From: Sphingomonadales bacterium
GTDB lineage: Bacteria > Bacteroidota > Bacteroidia > UBA7662
Direction: 5' to 3'
NCBI GenBank assembly: GCA_016872225.1
Contig: VHAW01000062.1
Location: 1-9,788, forward strand
Length of the DNA: 9,788 nucleotides
The first letter of the stretch is position 1. The number at the start of each line of letters is the position of its first letter. Below the pieces are notes generated by a model. That model did no database searches. It worked only from the letters and a program-made list of their open reading frames with translations, and was not told the origin of the DNA. Of this stretch, positions 5,943 to 9,788 are shown piece by piece. A program made the translations under genes and the position numbers.

Positions 5943-8900
5943 TTAGGCCTTCAGGATTTGCAGAGCGGCTTCAGACAAGCGTGTCCCCGGCCCAAAGACG
6001 CATTGGACTCCGGCTTGCTTCAAAGGCTCATAATCCTCTGGCGGTATAACTCCACCCAAAACCACCCGAATATGATCGGCTTTGAGGTCATGCAACGCTT
6101 GCATCAAGGCTGGAATCAGGGTCCAATGTCCAGCGGCCAACGATGAAACCCCCACCCAATGCACATCGTTCTCGACCGCTTGTTGGGCACATTCCTCCGG
6201 GGTCTGAAATAATTGACCCAGATCCACATCAAATCCCAAATCTGCAAATCCTGCGGCAATGATTTTAGCACCCCGGTCGTGCCCATCTTGGCCCAATTTG
6301 GCCACGAGAATGCGGGGACGCCGTCCGTGGCTGGATTCAAAGGCCTGAACTGCAAGGCGCGCTGCTTCGAATTGTGGATCATTCATGATTTGACGGGCAT
6401 AAACCCCCTGTAAAGTAAATGGTCGGGCCGTATACCTGCCAAAAGCCGACTCAAGCGCTGATGAAATTTCCCCAAGAGTCGCCCTTTGAAGGGCGGCTTC
6501 AATTGCTAATTCCATAAGCCCAAAGCCATTGCTCTCCTGCTTTTGTTCATAAGCCAGACAATCGGTGGTCTCCTTCATCCTATGGGCACATTCGGCCAAG
6601 GCTTCAAGGGACTGGCGCACCTTGTCTTGGTCTCGGGTCGCACGAAGGTGATCAAGCGAACTTATCTGGCTATGCAAAACCACCTCATGGTTAACCTTCA
6701 ACAAGGGAATATCCAAGGCTTGTGCAGAATCCGGCATGCGGTAGGCATTCACCCCCACGATAATTTCGACTGCAGTATCAATGCGAGCTTGTTTGACCGC
6801 TGCTGCTTCCTCAATACGTCGTTTGGGGAGGGAGCTGTCCATGGCACGAGTCATTCCTCCTGCCTCTTCGATTTCTTTGATTCGGATCAAAGCTCCACGA
6901 ACAAGCTCCTGTGTTCGTTGTTCCAACAACAAAGATCCACCCAATGGATCCACCCAACGGCATAAGCCGGATTCAGTTTGTAGGAACAGCTGGGTATCTC
7001 TGGCAATTTTGGCGGAATAATCGGTTGGCAAGGCAATAGCCTCATCGAAGGCGTTGGTGTGCAAGCTTTGGGTACCCCCTAGTACCGCAGACAGCGCTTC
7101 GATGCAAGTTCTGGTGATGTTGTTGTACGGGTCCTGCCTGGTAAGGCTCCAACCAGAAGTTTGGCAATGAGTCCGCAAGGCCATTGATTTAGGATCCTTG
7201 GCGCCAAATTCCCTGGTAATCCTGGACCATAACAACCTGCCTGCACGAAGCTTCGCAATTTCGGTCACAAAATCCATTCCCGTTGCCCAAAAAAAGGACA
7301 ACCTTGGGGCAAACTCATCAATATCAAGCCCTGCCTGCATGCCGTAACGCAAGTATTCCAGGCCATCGGCCAACGTGTAGGCCAATTCCAACTCTGCAGG
7401 AGCGCCCGCTTCGTGCATATGATATCCCGAAATACTGATGGAGTTAAACTTGGGCATCTGTTTGGAACAATACCTAAAGATTTCAGCGACAATCTGCATA
7501 GAGTAAGCGGGTGGATATATGTAAGTGTTACGAACCATGAATTCCTTGAGGATATCGTTCTGAATGGTTCCGGTGAGCTTCTCAGAGCTTACTCCGCTTT
7601 CATGAGCTGCCGCAATAAAGAAAGCCAAAACGGGGACTACCGCACCATTCATGGTCATACTAACCGACAATTGGTCCAAAGGCAATTCCTTGAACAAGCC
7701 TTTCATGTCTTCAATGGAGTCAATAGCAACACCAGCTTTACCAACATCCGCCACCGCTCGTGGGTGATCCGAATCGTAGCCGCGATGGGTCGGTAAATCA
7801 AAGGCTACGGAGAGACCCTTTTGGCCAGCTGCCAAATTGCGCTTGTAAAAAGCGTTAGAATCTGCCGCTGTGCTGAATCCGGCATATTGCCGTATGGTCC
7901 AAGGCCTTTGAACGTACATACTGGCATAGGGGCCTCTTAAATAAGGGGGTAACCCGGATTCCCAACCTTGAACTGAGGCAGTGGATTCTTGACGAATCCT
8001 TGCATGAACCACCTCCATCCAAGGGAATAAATACGGTGATGAACCAGCTAATTCGATGGTTTGCATGGTTTGGGACTGACGCATTTTCAACCAAGACACC
8101 AATCCTCCAGAGGCCTGAATTTGGACCAAGACCTCGGAAACAGACTGCCAGGCAACATCTTCAAGAGCAGTTATGGTTCCAGCACCACGAAGCAGCGTTG
8201 TGGACTTGGCCAACATAGCTTCATCACGTAACAATAATTGTAGATTTCTGGGTAAACGACAACGATCCTCATGCGAAATTCCTTCCAATGAACCCTGCAA
8301 ATCAGGAAGAATTACGGTATCTATACCTCCCAAAGCGGATGACAGAACACCCAGGGTCATTCCAAGCAATTCACGGGCGCCGTCGTCATGTCCAACCGCT
8401 GTGCAAATTGGCTTTGCCCAATGCCGTACAATCATGTCTGTAGGGCCTATCTCCTTCATGGCCCTACCCAGAACCGAATGCATCGCAATTTCTTCCATGA
8501 ACTTTGGCCCAGGACAGCGCTCAACACAGATTGGTGGAAGCGGGAATGCCTTGTCCCAATGATCAATCCAATCTTTGGCCATCGTTAAAATCACCGCTAC
8601 AGCTTCCCAAGAATGCAGCCCTGTATCCAACAAAGAATCCTCGCTCAATAACACAGGAGAGGCCATCGGAAACCGCTTGGCAGAATAGCAGGCCTTCCTT
8701 ATGGATTCCCGCAAAGACTCTTCATATTCTTGATCGTTTTGAGCGATAAGGAGAGAACCTGTTCCCCATAACTCGCCCTGCAATTCAATTTCAGATGGAC
8801 TAATTCCAGCTTGAAGACCCCATTGTTCCCATAAACCCAATGCAGCTTCATAATCCCATGCCCGTATATCGGCTATTAAATAATTCCACCAAATTCCCTC

Positions 8901-9329
8901 CGATGCTGGCATGAACTCAGAGGATGCAACTAAATCCCCAACAAACGATAAAGCATCGGCTCCACTTTCAAGAGCTTCTTTTATCGAAGACCTCAATGAT
9001 TCTGTGTTGCTTTGAATAATCGATCCTATACGCCATCTTGTCCCACCACCATCCGATTTATTCGTTTCATTCGCTGAATCTAATGTCCGTGAAATGGTTG
9101 CTGATTGACTGGGCATTAATGGAATTACCGAAACAGGATTAGTAACACAAGACGATATATAGGCCGAAACCATTTTGTCTTTATAACAAATATTTTCTGT
9201 TAAGCCTGTATCCTTGCATTCTTTCTCCAAAACATTCAGCCAATGAAGCGAATGATTCTTTTCAAAATCATCAGCTTCCCAAGAACTTAGTAAATGGTCA
9301 AAAAAAGCTTCGCTAAGTTTTGGGTTCAT
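5943..9329 (-). CDS. mutB: Methylmalonyl-CoA mutase, single-chain MutA-MutB fusion
   Basis: Interconverts (R)-methylmalonyl-CoA and succinyl-CoA with adenosylcobalamin, in propionate, branched-chain and odd-chain catabolism or in reverse. At 1128 residues it is far longer than MutB (about 715). Residues 1-95 are unassigned. Residues 96-430 form a MutA-like barrel that parallels the second half: FMEEIAMHSVLGRAM mirrors FVTEIAKLRAGRLLW, VLSSALGG mirrors ALSAVLGG, and LQLLLRDEA mirrors TQLFLQTES. It lacks the catalytic SGYHM motif. Residues 463-865 are the active MutB barrel with RPWTIRQYAGFST; Tyr482, Arg600 and His637 have the spacing of Propionibacterium Tyr89/Arg207/His244, and Tyr plus Arg favour methylmalonyl-CoA over isobutyryl-CoA. 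Residues 1005-1128 are the B12 domain, with Lys1011, Asp1015 and the base-off ligand His1017 in GQDGHDRG. The ATG follows directly on an in-frame TAG two codons upstream. nfu lies 45 bases upstream and meaB 27 bases downstream. It is not IcmF, as it has no internal GTPase. Confidence 0.93.
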   Translation of the reverse strand: MNPKLSEAFFDHLLSSWEADDFEKNHSLHWLNVLEKECKDTGLTENICYKDKMVSAYISSCVTNPVSVIPLMPSQSATISRTLDSANETNKSDGGGTRWRIGSIIQSNTESLRSSIKEALESGADALSFVGDLVASSEFMPASEGIWWNYLIADIRAWDYEAALGLWEQWGLQAGISPSEIELQGELWGTGSLLIAQNDQEYEESLRESIRKACYSAKRFPMASPVLLSEDSLLDTGLHSWEAVAVILTMAKDWIDHWDKAFPLPPICVERCPGPKFMEEIAMHSVLGRAMKEIGPTDMIVRHWAKPICTAVGHDDGARELLGMTLGVLSSALGGIDTVILPDLQGSLEGISHEDRCRLPRNLQLLLRDEAMLAKSTTLLRGAGTITALEDVAWQSVSEVLVQIQASGGLVSWLKMRQSQTMQTIELAGSSPYLFPWMEVVHARIRQESTASVQGWESGLPPYLRGPYASMYVQRPWTIRQYAGFSTAADSNAFYKRNLAAGQKGLSVAFDLPTHRGYDSDHPRAVADVGKAGVAIDSIEDMKGLFKELPLDQLSVSMTMNGAVVPVLAFFIAAAHESGVSSEKLTGTIQNDILKEFMVRNTYIYPPAYSMQIVAEIFRYCSKQMPKFNSISISGYHMHEAGAPAELELAYTLADGLEYLRYGMQAGLDIDEFAPRLSFFWATGMDFVTEIAKLRAGRLLWSRITREFGAKDPKSMALRTHCQTSGWSLTRQDPYNNITRTCIEALSAVLGGTQSLHTNAFDEAIALPTDYSAKIARDTQLFLQTESGLCRWVDPLGGSLLLEQRTQELVRGALIRIKEIEEAGGMTRAMDSSLPKRRIEEAAAVKQARIDTAVEIIVGVNAYRMPDSAQALDIPLLKVNHEVVLHSQISSLDHLRATRDQDKVRQSLEALAECAHRMKETTDCLAYEQKQESNGFGLMELAIEAALQRATLGEISSALESAFGRYTARPFTLQGVYARQIMNDPQFEAARLAVQAFESSHGRRPRILVAKLGQDGHDRGAKIIAAGFADLGFDVDLGQLFQTPEECAQQAVENDVHWVGVSSLAAGHWTLIPALMQALHDLKADHIRVVLGGVIPPEDYEPLKQAGVQCVFGPGTRLSEAALQILKA

Positions 9330-9374
9330 AACCTATGAAGCAAAGAAGGCTTGAATGAGGTGGTTCGGAAAAAT

Positions 9375-9788
9375 TTAGTCGGCGACTACTTCCTTAACTT
9401 CCGGGATCATTCTTCGTAACAGGTTTTCAATACCCGCCTTGAGGGTTAGAGAGGCAGACGGACAACCGTTACAAGCTCCCCTCAAGACCACCTTAACAAG
9501 GCCTGATTCCGGGTTGAACGATTTGAACAGGATAGCACCACCATCTTGCTCTACCGCGGGTTGAATATAATCCCTGAGGATTTCTTCAATTTTGGATTCA
9601 ATTTGCGGATTACGGTGAAAACCCTCCCCAACCGGATCCTGAGAGGCTTGGTCTAAACCATGGTTTTCTTCATTAACTGTTGTAATCGCTTGCGCATCAA
9701 TCGCCAAAAAAGGACCATGGGTTTTCCACAACACTTGATCCACAATCGGGAGTTCAGATTGTAGGTAATGGCTCATGAAATCCCTCAG
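9375..9788 (-). CDS. NifU-family Fe-S scaffold/carrier (Nfu), 5' partial
   Basis: The C-terminal NifU (Nfu) domain carries a labile [4Fe-4S] cluster, usually bridging two monomers, and passes it to client apoproteins in the cytoplasm. Counting from the Met at 9776, the domain covers about residues 57-133, with IQPAVEQDGG (71-80) and the cluster-binding pair Cys102 and Cys105 in ACNGCPSASLTLKAGIE, all intact. That Met is probably internal: the frame stays open to the window edge (four more codons, L-R-D-F). LRDFMSHYLQSELPIV looks like the end of an N-terminal Nfu_N-type domain, as in the roughly 300-residue flavobacterial Nfu proteins I recall. The true start is then outside the window. A spacer of about 40 residues (17-56) with no recognisable fold joins the two parts. 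The mutase gene begins 45 bases downstream with no promoter motif between, so co-transcription is likely. Confidence 0.88.
   Translation of the reverse strand: MRDFMSHYLQSELPIVDQVLWKTHGPFLAIDAQAITTVNEENHGLDQASQDPVGEGFHRNPQIESKIEEILRDYIQPAVEQDGGAILFKSFNPESGLVKVVLRGACNGCPSASLTLKAGIENLLRRMIPEVKEVVAD

Noticed and set aside
6543..6965. 140-codon open frame on the plus strand within the mutase gene
   Set aside because: It lies opposite conserved MutB codons; composition is Cys/Ser/His-rich and not protein-like.
7413..7796. 127-codon open frame on the plus strand within the mutase gene
   Set aside because: It is antisense to the most conserved part of MutB and shows no family resemblance; long antisense frames are common opposite conserved genes.
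8173..8562. 129-codon open frame opposite the MutA-like barrel
   Set aside because: Antisense to clear mutase homology, with no start signal and no recognisable domain.
5943..9329. Fused isobutyryl-CoA mutase (IcmF), suggested by the length of about 1100 residues
   Set aside because: There is no P-loop GTPase inside, the B12 domain is at the C-terminus rather than the N-terminus, and Tyr482 and Arg600 are the methylmalonyl-type substrate residues.
9330..9374. Promoter or terminator between nfu and the mutase gene
   Set aside because: No TAnnTTTG on the minus strand and no stem followed by a T-run in these 45 bases.
1..9788. Mobile element, prophage, CRISPR array, tRNA or rRNA
   Set aside because: No transposase or integrase motifs, no regularly spaced repeats, and no stretch with tRNA or rRNA character was seen; the region reads as core genes.

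Overview
The window looks like chromosomal core sequence from a Bacteroidota bacterium, probably near Flavobacteriales; genus cannot be told. This rests on a group II geranylgeranylglyceryl phosphate synthase of the Bacteroidota type, a DUF6427-like membrane protein, an Nfu protein of flavobacterial type, start codons with no Shine-Dalgarno sequence, and two upstream elements of the Bacteroidota form TTG-N17/18-TAnnTTTG. Nothing indicates phage, transposon, CRISPR or tRNA/rRNA. No gene-free stretch exceeds 114 bases.

Layout. Positions 1-834 (+) hold the C-terminal part of an O-antigen ligase/polymerase-like membrane protein, cut by the window edge. It converges on, and overlaps by 26 bases, the GGGP synthase gene (809-1558, -). 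Divergent from the synthase, with only 3 bases between the start codons, is a rightward unit: a secreted protein of unknown function (1562-3103), a DUF6427-like polytopic membrane protein (3100-4038, ATGA overlap), a possible 34-codon ORF (4038-4142, TAATG overlap) and purQ (4153-4842). This unit converges on a leftward unit reading nfu (5' end outside the window) - methylmalonyl-CoA mutase - meaB (9788 to 4887).

How the genes work together. The leftward unit is a coherent B12 module. The mutase interconverts (R)-methylmalonyl-CoA and succinyl-CoA using adenosylcobalamin, and MeaB is its GTPase chaperone, protecting the enzyme and gating cofactor loading. Nfu delivers Fe-S clusters; its link to the mutase is positional only. 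The rightward unit combines an envelope pair of unknown role with the glutaminase subunit of the fourth step of purine synthesis. GGGP synthase joins a prenyl diphosphate to sn-glycerol-1-phosphate, a reaction best known from archaeal lipids.

Most interesting points. First, the mutase is one 1128-residue polypeptide: a degenerate MutA-like barrel without catalytic residues, directly followed by a complete MutB with its B12 domain, so the usual heterodimer appears fused. Second, the synthase and the secreted-protein gene seem to have crossed promoters, each lying inside the other's coding sequence, with very short or no 5' leaders. Third, meaB sits in the same reading frame as the mutase, behind one stop codon and nine open codons. 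Fourth, a small ORF exactly fills the gap before purQ. I did not find a clearly new multi-gene system; the rest looks like ordinary core genome.
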